From Pyxicephalus adspersus (taxonomy: Eukaryota > Chordata > Amphibia > Anura > Pyxicephalidae), in contig NC_092862.1 of NCBI RefSeq assembly GCF_032062135.1, positions 45,818,886 to 45,882,885 on the forward strand: 64,000 bases of DNA, read 5' to 3'. Shown one piece after another: positions 22,968 to 35,700 of this stretch (positions are counted from its first letter, which is position 1; each line of letters starts with the position of its first letter). The position numbers were made by a program, and so were the translations under genes. Below the pieces are notes generated by a model that worked only from the letters and a program-made list of their open reading frames with translations, was not told where the DNA came from and did no database searches.

Positions 22968-25910
22968 ATAGAGTGAGTTTGTAGCTAATGTTGGGTATTT
23001 TAAAGAACTCATCACTCCAGCACCCTAGGTTTCACTAATTAAATTGCCTTCTTTTAGAAATATCTGTACTGCCTAACTGCAATTAATAATATTCAAACCT
23101 TCTCTGAAAAAAATATTTAAAATTTGTGGTTACTGAACAAAAAATATGAATTTCATAAGTAAGAAATATTGTTTATAAAAACCAATATACCGTACAAGTA
23201 TGTTATATTTAATTCATATTTTAAATACAACAATTTCTAAAAGTGCGATACATATACACTTTATTATGATGAAAAATAACCCACAGAGCAATATTGAACA
23301 GAATAAAAAGCTAAAATTGGTATTTGCATTGCTAAAATTTTCTACAAGTTAAAGTTTAGTCTGAATTGTTTATTGCCTTATTTTTTTCTCTGCTATTGGG
23401 CAAGTCTCATCTCTGGAGGAATTCCCATAGAATAGGTACGCCACTTTTCTTCTCAGCACATTTGACTTTTTTCAGGCTCATTGGAGACTTTAAATTTCAC
23501 TCACAATTCAGTAATGCCTAGAAGCAAAACAATCAAAAAATGCTGAAGAGGGTTCCATTTTGAATCTTCTTTCTTCTTCCAAGCCTACAAAAACAAAATT
23601 CTGTGCTTTTCCTAATTCCTGGCAGAGTTCGTGGAGACAAAAGGAGTAGGAGGTTGTGTGATAGTCTTGGAAAGGATTGTCTTTTTAAAAGTATAAATAT
23701 ATACCCACATATGATCATATGCTATGAGATGATATTTTCTGCACATAAATTGCTCTGTAGTTCAAAACAGGCTAAGAGAAACTTCATTAATAAAATTGTA
23801 TCTATACTAAATATTTTATTAGTAAACTAGTGTCTAAATTTATTTTCATTTGTAGCTTCTAAATTTAATTAGTGATGGTATCAGTCAATCAATATTAAAT
23901 ATTGGCTTAGTAAAAAAAAATACAATTATTTTTATCTTGTTCGTTTACAATTTTATTATTATTATTATTTTAATGATATGTACTTTAATGCTCGATAATT
24001 AATGTTTTTTATGCAGCTCAATCTTGTTTACAATGGTTATTTTTGCAGTTTTTATCCTAGGAAGAAAAGAGTTGATACACAAAGAAATCTGATTTTTTCT
24101 TTTCTCAGACCAATTTATGGGGTTTGCATCCACCAACTCCTAAATATTACTTCTTTTTATTGGGAATATGAAATGGTGTCCCTAACCCTTTAGGATTGCA
24201 ATTAGTATACCAGTTTTTTTTTGCAGAAATGGGGAGGTTTTACAGTGTACTTACCAAACTAGGTACAGCTAAACTGCTACCACTATGTATGAATACATTT
24301 TACTAAAAACCAAGAGAATACTTGGTTAGGTTTATAAAAAAGAATGCTTTCATTCACCTAAAACCTACAAAAAGGTAACAAAATAATCTTTTCTGCATCA
24401 ATGTCTTGAACTTTTCTGTTTTATGTGCCATTTTTCCTACTTGTCTAGCATAGGTGGTCCAAAAAACTGTGCTTGTTAGCAGTATCTTGGGTTTAGAGGG
24501 ACACATGGGATGGTAAATTCATGGGAAAGAACCTATATGTTGATGACCCTGCCTTTAGTATATCAGCTTTTAGGTCAACATTTGTTTTCACTATCAATGT
24601 GCCCTCCTGTAATTCTAGAGGTTGTTTTATTAGCAAATTATTTTTTTCTCATTTAGTAGTACTAATTAGTAATTAGTAATAAGTAGTAATTAAGGCATAA
24701 TTACAATAAAAAAAAAACTGTTAGATAAGTAGATTGTTGAAAAGGGGATTGAAAGTATGATACAGTTAAAAAAGCAATAGGCATAACCAGAACTCATTGG
24801 AAGAGATACTTGCAGGATAACAAGGGTTTCCATTTTAGCTGGAATTTAGGAAAGTGTCATAGATTGGATGGAAATAAACTGTTTCATTGGCTTGTGTCTA
24901 TTCTGGAGATAATCTATTCAATTGAGCTGCCTCGCTAATAGTATTTAGTAACATTCCTAGGTATATAGGAAACCATTGGCTATGTCAGGAAACTCTAGAA
25001 GTTTTTGAAATGTCTATGCTTTACTTTCTTATTCCACAGAGTTAAACACCTGAAGGTCAGGTATATTGTATTTCTTCAATGTGTCTCACCAAGAAAGAAT
25101 TACAGACACACTTCTCATCTGCAAGCTAATTACGCTCTGAATAACAGTCAGTGATTGCTAGAACATGTCATTTAACAGCCTTCGGGGAGTTTGAACCAAT
25201 TTCTATCACCTTGCATGTCTTTAACACAAAGGTAGATTTTGTCTTAAAAGGTCAGAGTCTGTCACAAGAAATAGAAACAGAAAAATAAAAGATATCTTGG
25301 AGGTGTTAGTCTGTATTTTGTATTTCTTTTTTTACTTTAGGTGCATCTATGAAATGTACTTTCTTGTATCCATTTTATTGTATTTAAATTTTTTTGTGGT
25401 ATATAGTTTTTTATTTAGATTTTCATTCTTTTAGCCTCATTTTCAGACTTAAGATTGATAATCATGTTGATGATGAATGTTGATTTACCAAAAGAGTTTA
25501 GGCTGTCCCCTTAGGAAAGTAAATATTGCTCTGCAAGAGTTAATTTACTTAGGTTGGTAAAAATGCTGATGCTCTGCTGACTTTGGCAATTCATTCATGT
25601 ACAAGCAAAATTTTGTATTTACATTGTTCTTAGATTTCCTTGCACAGGGCTGGATATTCTTTGTAAAGGGAGGCAAGAAGTTAAGCTTATAGTGCCTTAT
25701 TAAGAAATTTCATCCAGGAACACATGAATAAAATCGGTCCAAAAAGTAATGTTTGACCATGTGAAATGCCACTTCTGCCTTCCAAAATAAACCAAATATA
25801 CCAAAATAAACGAAGTATCTGGTAATAAACCCATTAGGGACTTTCCTTACTAAAACGGAAACTATCAAAACACTAGGGTTGCATTTATATTCCCATTTAA
25901 ATTACATTAT
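22968..25910. other. No recognised gene
   Basis: AT-rich sequence with simple TTA units near 23953-23970 and a TAGTAATTAGTAAT run near 24650-24690. Frames of 60-80 codons at 23533-23830 and 24002-24193 have no domain. Confidence 0.5.
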
Positions 25911-26085
25911 GGGCCTGATTTATCAAAGCTCTACAAGACAAGAGAAAATAGGGTATCATGGGTGATCATGGGTGATCCAGCATACCTTGCATGGATCTGG
26001 TCCAGGTTTGAAAATATTTACCAAATACTAGCAAATGTTTTTAGGAAATCCATTCCAGGATTGCTGGATCACCCAGGTTAAGATG
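25911..26085. mobile_element. Palindromic MITE, right end degraded
   Basis: Starts GGGCCTGATTTATCAAAGC and contains GGGTGATCCAGC and the inverse GCTGGATCACCCAGG. A local GGTGATCAT duplication occurs near 25960. The right terminus has decayed. Confidence 0.75.
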
Positions 26086-26700
26086 AGAAAAGTAAATAAA
26101 TGTCCAAAATAAAATGACTGATCTGCAAAGTTTACAGTTTTAACATGACAAATCGAAGATATTTTGCAATATATTGCTACTTCACTGGTAGATTCTGCCA
26201 TTGTTTATTCATTTATTTGTAAAGTTTGTTAACTGAAGTCAGTGGCCCTGATTTATCAAGTGAGTTCGCCTAAGCTTGCAGCGCGTAAATACGCACCGAT
26301 ATACGAGAAGTTTTTCCGCGAGCCGGAACCGAGTGCTAGTACACTTGCCTTTACATGCCAGCCGGATTCCTGCTTTGATAAATGAGCAATAGGGGTCGAG
26401 AATACGCCAATTAAGGTGATTAGTCTTCAGCTGTGTGATTCAGGTGGATCTGTTAAGCCCTGTCAATGGTAAGGTCATAGCAATTAATTAGCGCACACCT
26501 GCTCCCTGTTCTGTGCGCAGCTACAGTCCATTTTAAGTCAATTCTTTAATGCTTCATCTTCTTTTGGGTAAGTGCTACATTTTTATGTTACAATATACTC
26601 ATTCACAAAATTGATTCATTTATTGTTACATTTGTTGCACTGTTTTGATACTTTTTTGTTTGCTTGCAACACTGCAAACTAATTTATATCAAGCTGTATA

Positions 26701-26848
26701 CAGTTAGGTCCATAAACATTTGGACAGAGACAAATTTTTTGCAGAGACAACTCTGACTGCAGACATTCAGCTTTAATTCAGTGGGTTGAACAACCCGCTG
26801 AATTAAAGAAAAAAGTTGTCTCTGTCCAAATATTTATGGACCTAACTA
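26701..26848. mobile_element. Tc1/mariner-type MITE inside copy B
   Basis: 148 bp with inverted termini CAGTTAGGTCCATAAA and TTTATGGACCTAACTA (last base mutated from G), bordered by TA on each side. The termini extend through TTTGGACAGAGACAA. The core holds a GCTTTAATTCAGTGGGTTG/CAACCCGCTGAATTAAAG palindrome. Copy A has the unoccupied site at about 8957-8975, which proves insertion at TA. Confidence 0.93.
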
Positions 26849-29060
26849 TATATACTAATTAGCACTTTATAATATGTCATCACAAAATAGTATGAATGTA
26901 AAAAAAATGTCACTACGCATTTGTGATCTGATTCAAATTTCATTCTAGTTTGGCTTTATAGAAATCAAATATTTGAAAAAAGGATTGTTGCCAAAGATGT
27001 TATAATACATGAATCAAGGAACATTTAGTGATTTCACTTGTGTGTGTATGTCAAAGTACATTACAATACATGCAAAGTTTTGTCATTTTTTCCTCAAATA
27101 TTGAGTACAAATCTCTGCATGGTTTCCACTCCAAACTGCTACTTGATTCCCCTCGTTGCCTTTGTCCCATTCTCCAAGTCACATTGTAACATATTGGTAT
27201 TTGAATGTATTATGTACATATTCCTTTTATTAATAAGATGTCATGGTATTTATTTCTTTGTCTTTTTTATTTTATTAGTCTGACATTTGCACCTATGTTG
27301 ATTTGCTGCCACACAACTCCTCTGTTCATTTGTAGTAGTGTTATAGGTTTGTTCCCATTGTGCTGTGCTGCCTGATTTTAGCCCTATTGCATACAAACAC
27401 ACTTCCCCTTGCTGTCCAAACAGGTTGTCAATTAGCTGTCCAGCTGAGTTGCATATCCATTCTAACACACCTGATGGTGATGGAAGGAGGTCCAGGTTGC
27501 CAAGCACAACATCAAAGCACATTGATTGCCAAGCTCACAAGCAGGGTCAAGCACCCTTAGAAATTAACAGATGTTCTGGTTTTGCTCAACTTAATTTTGC
27601 TAATTAAATACTGGATTGTATGCATTATTTAGGTGTTTACATAAAACAAATAGTACTAGTATCTAAAACTTCAAGGGTGAAATACACTTTGTGCCAAACA
27701 TATTTCTTTCTTTTCCATCCTTTCAGGGTGTTTATGCAGGTTTGGCATGTTAGACCTTGGCCCACTATATATTGACTTACCCACCTCAGCTTGGTAGTGG
27801 AAGCACATAAACGTGGATTCCTCCTTTAACCAGAAGCAATATTATCCATGAATGTTGCTTGGAGCCAAGCCCATGACATCAGAAATCATAGGAAGAAATG
27901 GGCAATCTTTTCAATTTAAAGCATGTCAAGCAATATGCCTCAAAAAATTTGCCTATTCCTTGCTATAATTTCTCTTTTTTTTATGTATATGTACACACAT
28001 AAATGCATACATATATATGTGCATGTATGTAGATACATTAGTGCACATGAAGCACAACAAACAATATACACATAAAAAGTAAAACTTACCCGAATGACAA
28101 TCCTTCTCTGCAAAAGTGGCTGGCGCATTTTTCAACTGATAGAACACAGTTCACCCGCACATAGCGTTTCCGCACAACTATGTGCATCAAACAACTGCAT
28201 TTTAATAGGCAAATTATTCTGTTTTTAGCCTTTCAAACAATTCTTAGAAGGGAACTGCTTAAAAACAATAATTGACTTTTTAAATTGTTGGTCCTGGGAG
28301 ATTGTAAGGGAGATCACATAAAAACCAACCCCCAAAAAACAAACAACTACATCATTTTCAAACAACTTTATTCAAAATAAACCAATTTGCTAAAAGGCCA
28401 CATTAAAATATAGGGACCACACAGACACCACTAAATTTACATGACAAAATAAAAAACATAGAAACACATGTAAACCCATACTTCCATATGAAGCCAAAAT
28501 AGTTCAAAACTGCCCCAACAAATATTGCATTCTAAAAATACTTACCAAACCAATATGCAGCTTTGACCTATGAAGGGTGGAAAACTGGAATAGAAAAGAT
28601 TTATGTAGGACAAACATTTAAAGGTGGTAATAAAGACATATTATTGAAATTAAACAATATTGCCACAAACACAATAACATCACAAATAACATTGACTTCT
28701 AAATTGCAAAATGGTCATTCAAGTTTTAAAAAACAAAAGCAGCTATTGCACTAAATGGTAAGCAAAGTATCAAATGTAGCAACATATAATTATTAGGATA
28801 ACAAACAAAACAACAGCCCCCCTCCAAGAAAAAAAAGACAAAGGAAATGCAAGTTAGACAACACCCTTATATGTGCTCATCTTTATGTGCACAGCTGATA
28901 CAAATTCGCCTGCAATTGGGCGTACGCAATCCGTGAAATTTGGCTGTTTGTTTTCTTTTTAGTTGGACATTCCATAATCATTTATTGATACAATCCTTTA
29001 GATTTGTACACCAGTGAACAGCTATTTTAAAAAAAATACATTAGAACAAAGTAGAGGAGG

Positions 29061-29545
29061 AGGCTTCAATGTTAAAGTCATTTATTAAAAGTGTGTGTTT
29101 AGAGTAACTTTTAAACTTTTATTTTTTTTACAGGTAATCCCACAATGACAGGATGATTGCCACAGCTGCATTAATTCATAGACACAGCTGTGAGACTACT
29201 GGCAGTGTGGGATCCTTAGGCGCTAGGGGTTAAATGAGGACAAGTCTCCCCATTTATCTCTAGTGCTTCATGATTGGCTGAGCAAAGGGGATACCTGATG
29301 ATGCTTGAGCCGTCATCAGGGTTTCCCCTGTTCATCCATTCATCACTAGAGCTGAATGGGGATACTTGTCCTCATGTAACCCCTAGCGCCTGGGGATCCC
29401 ACACTGTCAGTAGTCTCACAGCTGTGCTCATGAATGAATGCAGCTGTGGGAATCATCCTGTCATCGTGGGCTAACCTGTAAAAAAATAAAAGTTGAAAAG
29501 TTACACTAAACACACATTTAATAAAAAACTTTAACAATAAAGCCT
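29061..29545. mobile_element. 485-bp near-continuous palindrome (foldback/MITE)
   Basis: The left arm holds CACAGCTGTGAGACTACTGG, GTGTGGGATCC and GGCGCTAGGGGTTA, and the right arm carries their inverses. The arms continue to the centre, where AGGGGATACCTGATGA faces TCATCAGGGTTTCCCCT across a loop of about 11 bases near 29306. The 29274-29474 and 29346-29588 frames follow from the palindrome and are not genes. Confidence 0.88.
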
Positions 29546-30121
29546 TGTCTTTTTGTTTACAGATATGTATAAAAATATGAAAATACATATTAATTTCTAA
29601 ATATATATATATCTTTTCATGTTTTTAGACTATATTAATATGTAGTTATATATTTATCATAGATATCTATACATGTATTTTTAACTATTATCAAATGCGA
29701 GCTCTCGCCTGCTAGAGTACGCAGGAATTTATATCCAGGCGAATCCTCGGGGCAGGCATCGGAAGCGGTTAGGTAGGCACCTATGTAAAGAGCTAAAATC
29801 AGTTTACATTTTAACATTTACATTTTTAAACATTTAAACACCCCAAACATTTTTATTTAGGGCTAAGTGTAAGATGTGTGCAATTTGAATCAATGATTTT
29901 TTAGGGGAACAGTGACTTTTAATGCAAGCTCGCCAGTGTTGAGCTGCCAGAGATGCGCGGCATGGAGCGAGCATTCATTTCAGTTGATAGCTGCCGGCAG
30001 GATACACTAGCATATTCTCACCGACCGAAATTTGGTTGATAGTTTTTTGGCGACCAATTCCAGATCGCGAATACGTGCGCGAGAGCGAGCTTCAGATTTG
30101 GCATGATGAATCAGACTCAGT

Positions 30122-31169
30122 ATGTGGCTGCAGCAAAAATTATTAAAGCATGGCAAAAGGCATATGGGCTGTTATCACTACAGCAAGAGTTCTGTCAAGC
30201 ATATGGCTCGTGGTTGTATTGTGAAAATGGGAAATCCACTGAGAATTTGTAAATTGTTTACCTGTAAAATGACATATGTGCTGTTTGGAGATTTTACAGC
30301 TATTCACTTAAAAAAAATCAGTAATTGCCACAAGCCAATCATGTGTCAACAGTGGTAACTTTTAACCATCAAATGCAGTCAAACAGAAGAAGTGATGATG
30401 GGTAAATCTGAATAAAACAATAAACTGTTACTATAGTAATATATAGACTAAAGCCAGCAGACAATGCTCATCATTTGCACGTTTAACAGGTTTAACGTTT
30501 CCTGATGTTTTGCTGTCTGTTTGTTGGTATGTTTGCTGTCAAATTATCATAATGCATTTAATAAAAGCTCAAGTAGTAAATGGCATGGGGGATTGTACAT
30601 GCATAGTATGGTTTAAGTATTGCTGGTTATATATACATACTTCTTTAACACTAATCCTTAAAACTACATGGGAAAATGTAATATGTAGAATTGATATTAT
30701 GCATCAATTGAGGTATATATAATAGCTGAATAGTTAAATAATGTGCAGTATTACTTTTTTACATGCAAAACCATTTCCATGCATGTTCTATTTAACTTAG
30801 ATGGTAGCCATTCAATTACATTTTCAGAACATTCTAATATCAGTTTTTTAACCTACTTCTGTCACCTCTACTTTATACATATATCACACACTCATCCCTT
30901 TCTCATACTAGAAGCATTTAAAATGCTCATACAGTGGTTGTATTCTCTCGGAATTCCCACAGCCTCCTCCTCTATGTCACACAAACTAAATTCTAACCTT
31001 TAAAACACCCTATTACCTGTCCCCTACATACATTTTCTCCCACATTTCCAGATATCATCTTGACAAAAATATAAAAATGAAGAATCACCTTCAACATTTG
31101 GAAACTATAAAGAATATTACAAAAGATGTAAAAAGGTGATACAATGTGCAAAACTTCAAAATGAAAGAT
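30122..31169. other. No recognised gene
   Basis: AT-rich DNA. The 78-codon frame at 30122-30358 begins just after the element border and has no domain. Confidence 0.5.
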
Positions 31170-32796
31170 AGATTTCAAAACCATTGTTTATAATTTTTAG
31201 AGACTCTTTAATCACTGGCATGGTACCAATGAATTGGCGTAAGGCCAATGTGGTTCCTATCTTCAAAAAGGGAGCAAAGTCAAAACCAAGTAACTACTGA
31301 CTAGTTAGTTTAACGTCCATAGTTGGAAAGGTCCTAGAGAGTTTGATAAAGAACCACATAGAGGAGTTTGTGCTAGAAAATAATAAGTGATAGTCAGCAT
31401 GGATTCAAGAAAGACCGTCAAACAAATTTGTTGTAAAAAAAATGAGGAAGTAAGTAAACAGGTGGACAACAGGATAGCAGTTGACATAGTGTACTTGGAC
31501 TTTGCAAAAGTATTTGACACTGTACCCCACAGATGGTTAATATGCAAGTTAGGGTCATTAGACTTATAAAAGCCAATCTGTGGATGCGTAGAGAACTTGC
31601 TTAAAGACCACATCGAGTGTAGTGATCAATGTTTCATACTCTGGATGATCTAAGGTTATTAGTGGTATATACCAGGGTTTAGTGTTGGGACCTTTACTGT
31701 TTAACATCTTTATAAATGATATAGAGTTTTGGATTAAAAGTACCATTTTTGTGTTTGCAGATTACACTAAACTATGTAATGGAATTTAATCCACACAGGA
31801 TATCTATATTCTACAAGCAGACCTGAATGTAGTGTTTGATTGGACAGCCAAGTGGCAAATTGCATTTAATATTGAGAAATGTAAAGTTATGCACTGGGGG
31901 GCTTACAACGTGCATGCTTCATACTGTCTGGGGGGAATACATTTGGGAGCGTCACAAATGGAAAAGGATCTGGGGGTTCTGGTAGATCATAGATCTAATA
32001 TTAGCATGCAATGCTGTGCTGCAATATATAAAGCTAGCACAGTACTTTCTTGTAATAAAACAGGAATAGACTGCAGAGATGGAGACATAATCCTGCCCTT
32101 GCACAAAACATTGGTCAGACATTACCTGGAATATTTAGTCCAGTTTTGGGCACCAGTTTACAAAAATGATTTTGTGGAATTGGAGAGTGTTTAGGGCAAC
32201 TAGACTGTTAAAAGAAATGGAGGAGCTCAGCTATGAGGTGAGATTAGCTGAATTGAATCTATTCTCCATTGAGAACAGACGTTTCAAGGTGTAATTAATC
32301 ACCCTGTATAAATATATAAATGGTCCATATGGAGATCTCACTTTCCAATTGTTCACCTTTGGATCATTACAAAGGACAAGAGGGCACTCTTTGCGTCTGA
32401 AGAAAAGAAGTTTAAGCTCCGGATAAGGAAGTGATTCTTCACTGTAGGGTCTGTGAAAATGTGGAATAAGCTCCTTCAGGAAGTAGTTTCAGCAACTACT
32501 AAAAATTGCTTTAAGAAAAAGCTTGATGCTTTTCTAAAAGCACAGAATATATCTGGGTTGTAAGGCTTTAAAGTAAAGATAACAGAGACTGTTGATCAAG
32601 GCAACAGCTGATTGCCTAATGGAATCAGGAAGGGATTTTTTCCCCTGTTGGAGCAAATTGTATCAGGGTTTTTTTCCTTCCTCTGGATCAATTATGTCTA
32701 TAGGGTTCTTATCGAGCTTTTATTCATTTCCCTAGTAGTTGAACTTGAGGGACTTGATGATTTTTTCAGCCTAACTATGTAACTATGTAACTATGA
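31170..32796 (+). mobile_element. 5'-truncated CR1-type LINE
   Basis: Starts within the reverse transcriptase domain and runs through the C-terminal region to a 3' end with TTCAGCCTAACTATGTAACT and further CTATGTAA units. This octamer-like tail is typical of frog and other CR1/L3 LINEs. The 3' untranslated part holds AATCAGGAAGGGATTTTTTC and CCTTCCTCTGGATCAA, also CR1-like. There is no obvious target duplication, as is usual for CR1. Confidence 0.85.
31172..32240 (+). pseudogene. CR1 reverse transcriptase remnant
   Basis: Blocks in order: SLITGMVPMNWRKANVVPIF and KKGAKSKPSNY (31200-31300); VGKVLESLIKNHIEEF (31320-31375); motif A VYLDFAKVFDTVPH (31490-31530); motif B with [14 protein letters not shown] sequence (about 31675-31710); and [10 protein letters not shown] (31750-31780), where the family has a FADD catalytic box, so the second Asp is lost. 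The 31832-32194 frame gives WQIAFNIEKCKVMHWG, MEKDLGVLVDH and HYLEYLVQFWAP, the CR1 C-terminal pattern. Several stops and frameshifts separate the blocks. Confidence 0.85.
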
Positions 32797-35700
32797 CTGT
32801 ACTCTGCACATGAAACTCGCTTACCCTACACTCCAATCACCCTCTCTCACTCCAAGTCTTCTCTTGGGCTTCAACCCTGCTTGATAACTGTGTATCAGAC
32901 CATTTTTATTATGCTCCTAGCCTGAAAACCTTTAGTCATACCCTCAAAATGCAAACAAAATTACCCATTATCTAATGTCCATGTATAGAGATCTGCCTCT
33001 CCCATACACCAGCTATCAAAATACCTGCTCCAGCTTTGTCACTTACCTAGTATGTTCACCCCAATCTCCTCTCGATAAATAGATTGCGGAGGAATGGCGC
33101 TCACCCTACACTTCCTGTTTTTCTTTTATAGTTCTACCATAACAATAGCATTGTATCGTAATTTTATTTGTATTTTGTATTTTTTTTATTATGCATGTTT
33201 AGTATGTATTTACCTAAATAATTTTACCATATAGGTGTAGTGCTCACTTGCACTTTTCCAGGATTTTACCTTTGATGGGACAGAAATAAGTTTATGGGCT
33301 TGCACAATTTCAGTTTAGGGGTAGTTTATTAAAAACAAGCAGTAGGGGAGAGGGTTAGGCTAAACATAATGACTGGCAGCTGCATTTTAAAATCCAGGAA
33401 ACAGAAAACAAAAATGAAGTTGAACAGAATAAAACATATTTATATTGCGATCAAGGGGTTAGAACGTTGCTCATTAGCATTTCAGTGCCTCCAGATACAA
33501 TATGTTTTGACTTAATTCAGAAACATTTCTGTAACAAAAACCTATTGTATTATAATAGGTTGGGGAAACATTTGTAGCATAAAATAATATGTAAATAAAG
33601 GTAACATTTATAACACGATTGTAGGGTATGTTAGAATTTAGTGTTTACTACATTTTTTTTAATTTACAAAAAAAAACTAAAACAAAAAAAACAATGTGGT
33701 TTTCTGCCAATGTTAAAACCAGAATATTTCATAGGCCTAGCATCTCTGTGCTCCACCCATATTCATAAAAGTTCCACTGAAATTTGGCTTGAACCTGTAA
33801 TGAGTTTTTTTTCTAATCTAAGGATTTACACTTTTCAGCTTTAACCAGACATTTTGGGGGGTGGGGGTGTTCATAAAGGTGGAGTTTGTCATGCACTTTC
33901 TTGATATATGTAGGGATTCTTGTGAAGTTGTGATTAGGCCTAAAGGTGGGACTGGGAAAATTTGAAATGTAGAAGGAGCCCTCGCTTTGCTAGCCTTCTT
34001 TTGCTAACACAAGCCATCTAACCTGATACCAGTGGCTGCAGGTAACAGCAGGCAAAATGTATATATTTGGGGCCTCAACACTGTAGGTCTTAAAACAAAA
34101 ATCTTTCTTTGCTAATAATATTATTTTAAATTTACTTCTCCACCATTCTCTACCTACCTCTATCTTCCTTGCCTTGTCTACTTTGAACTTAAAGTACAAC
34201 TTGTAAAGTTGTAAATACTTTTGCATCTATTTCAGAGTTCTAGACAAACCTTGCTAAGTCAATTACAACCTTTTCAGACCTTACAGTCTAATTTTAGCTT
34301 AGGATAGCACTTTAGACTTCCTTACCTGGATATTCCCCTGACCCCTAAATATGGGGACTTACATCTTACTAATTTTCCTATCATGTTTCAGAAACTTAAT
34401 AGTCATCCCTTGGAAGTCTTATTTCATGGTTCAGTAGACAAACTGCTTTTCTTTTTTTGTGTTGCAGTACCTGCTTTAATTCTTTGATCCTTACAAAGTG
34501 CTACTATATGGTTTATCTGGGGTTCCTTAGGACTTAGGGTTAACAGGGCTTCACTATAAAGGCATAAATAAAAATGTGGGCATCCCGTCCCCCTGTTTAT
34601 TAATTACAAGGCGGTGCAAAATGCCCTATTAACACTGTTGAGTTCTTTGATGGAAATTTCTTGATGAGTCTAATTGGACATTTTTACTTATCACTACTCG
34701 TTATAGACCATGGGCTTAGTCCTTTTCTTGCCTTCCCACATCTTCTAGTACTCAGTATTTTATTAGTCTGTCAAGGACAGCTTTATACCAGTGCCACACT
34801 CAATTTTAATCTACACTATTCCTTCATAAAACCCCCACTTTTAAGACACCTTTTAATCAATACACATCCAATATTCATTAAATATATTTTATTTAATATT
34901 TAAAATGGAGATATAACTTTCAAATACAACATGTAAATAGACAATATACATATCCAGGGTCCGGACCCATTTTTCGATGTGTTTTGCAGAAATTGCTCCT
35001 TTAGGACTAGTAAGACTGGTATCAAGGTTTAAATGATAATTTCACTTTTTTAAAATAGACAGTGCTTGCAACTGCATTTCTTTCTATTTGCTGATTGGCG
35101 TTGCCACACTTCTTGTTCCTTCTTCCAACTTTTGTTGGTGGAGAGAAAAAGGTTTCATGGACAATTACTCGTCTCTCTTTTCATTTCCTTTTGTTACTTT
35201 CAAAGCATCCATGAGGTACCATTCTCAGAACTATTCTGGTATTTGCAAATACACCATGTCTCCCCATAATCACAGAAACTTCCTAATACTTACTATATTT
35301 TAAAAGCATTTGCCTTAGAGATCTGCATACTCCAGGCTTGATATTGGATGTTCTTTCTGTCCTCTGTTGTCTACAACTCTTAAAAAGACTGTATATATGC
35401 ACTATGGGGAAACAGAGTTGGGTACTCCATTGGATAAAAGATGGAGTAGGGAGAAATTTGGATTTTATGGAACTCCTATATTATACTGGCCCTAGATAAC
35501 ACCTAGAAGATACTTATTGATGCTACTTTACATTGACAACAATATTCAGGTTTGTTTATTCATAATTCCCCCACTATTTTGGGAATGCAGTGAACTCGGA
35601 ATGTTGCTGTTGATCTGATGGACCTGTCCTTGGGTAAACAGACTTTGCTTTTGTTTATATCTAGAACTATTCTTTAGGTTTTTCTGGATAAGGGCACTAT

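Larger units (their letters stand above)
26244..30116 (+). mobile_element. Long non-coding element, copy B
   Basis: Begins GGCCCTGATTTATCAAG and ends GGCATGATGAATCAGAC. An exact direct repeat TCAGT flanks it at 26239-26243 and 30117-30121. Its order of blocks matches copy A, apart from a Tc1-type MITE (26701-26848) and a segment of about 1.1 kb (about 28720-29850) that replaces some 170 bp of copy A and holds a large palindrome. The 27250-27522 minus and 27360-27607 plus frames lie in the part missing from copy A. They show no recognised domain, so a remnant coding region cannot be excluded. Confidence 0.8.

Noticed and set aside
27250..27607. Possible transposase or DNA-binding protein in copy B
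   Set aside because: I compared the frames with Harbinger, Tc1 and hAT hallmarks and saw none. The matching part of copy A is in the gap, so conservation cannot be judged.
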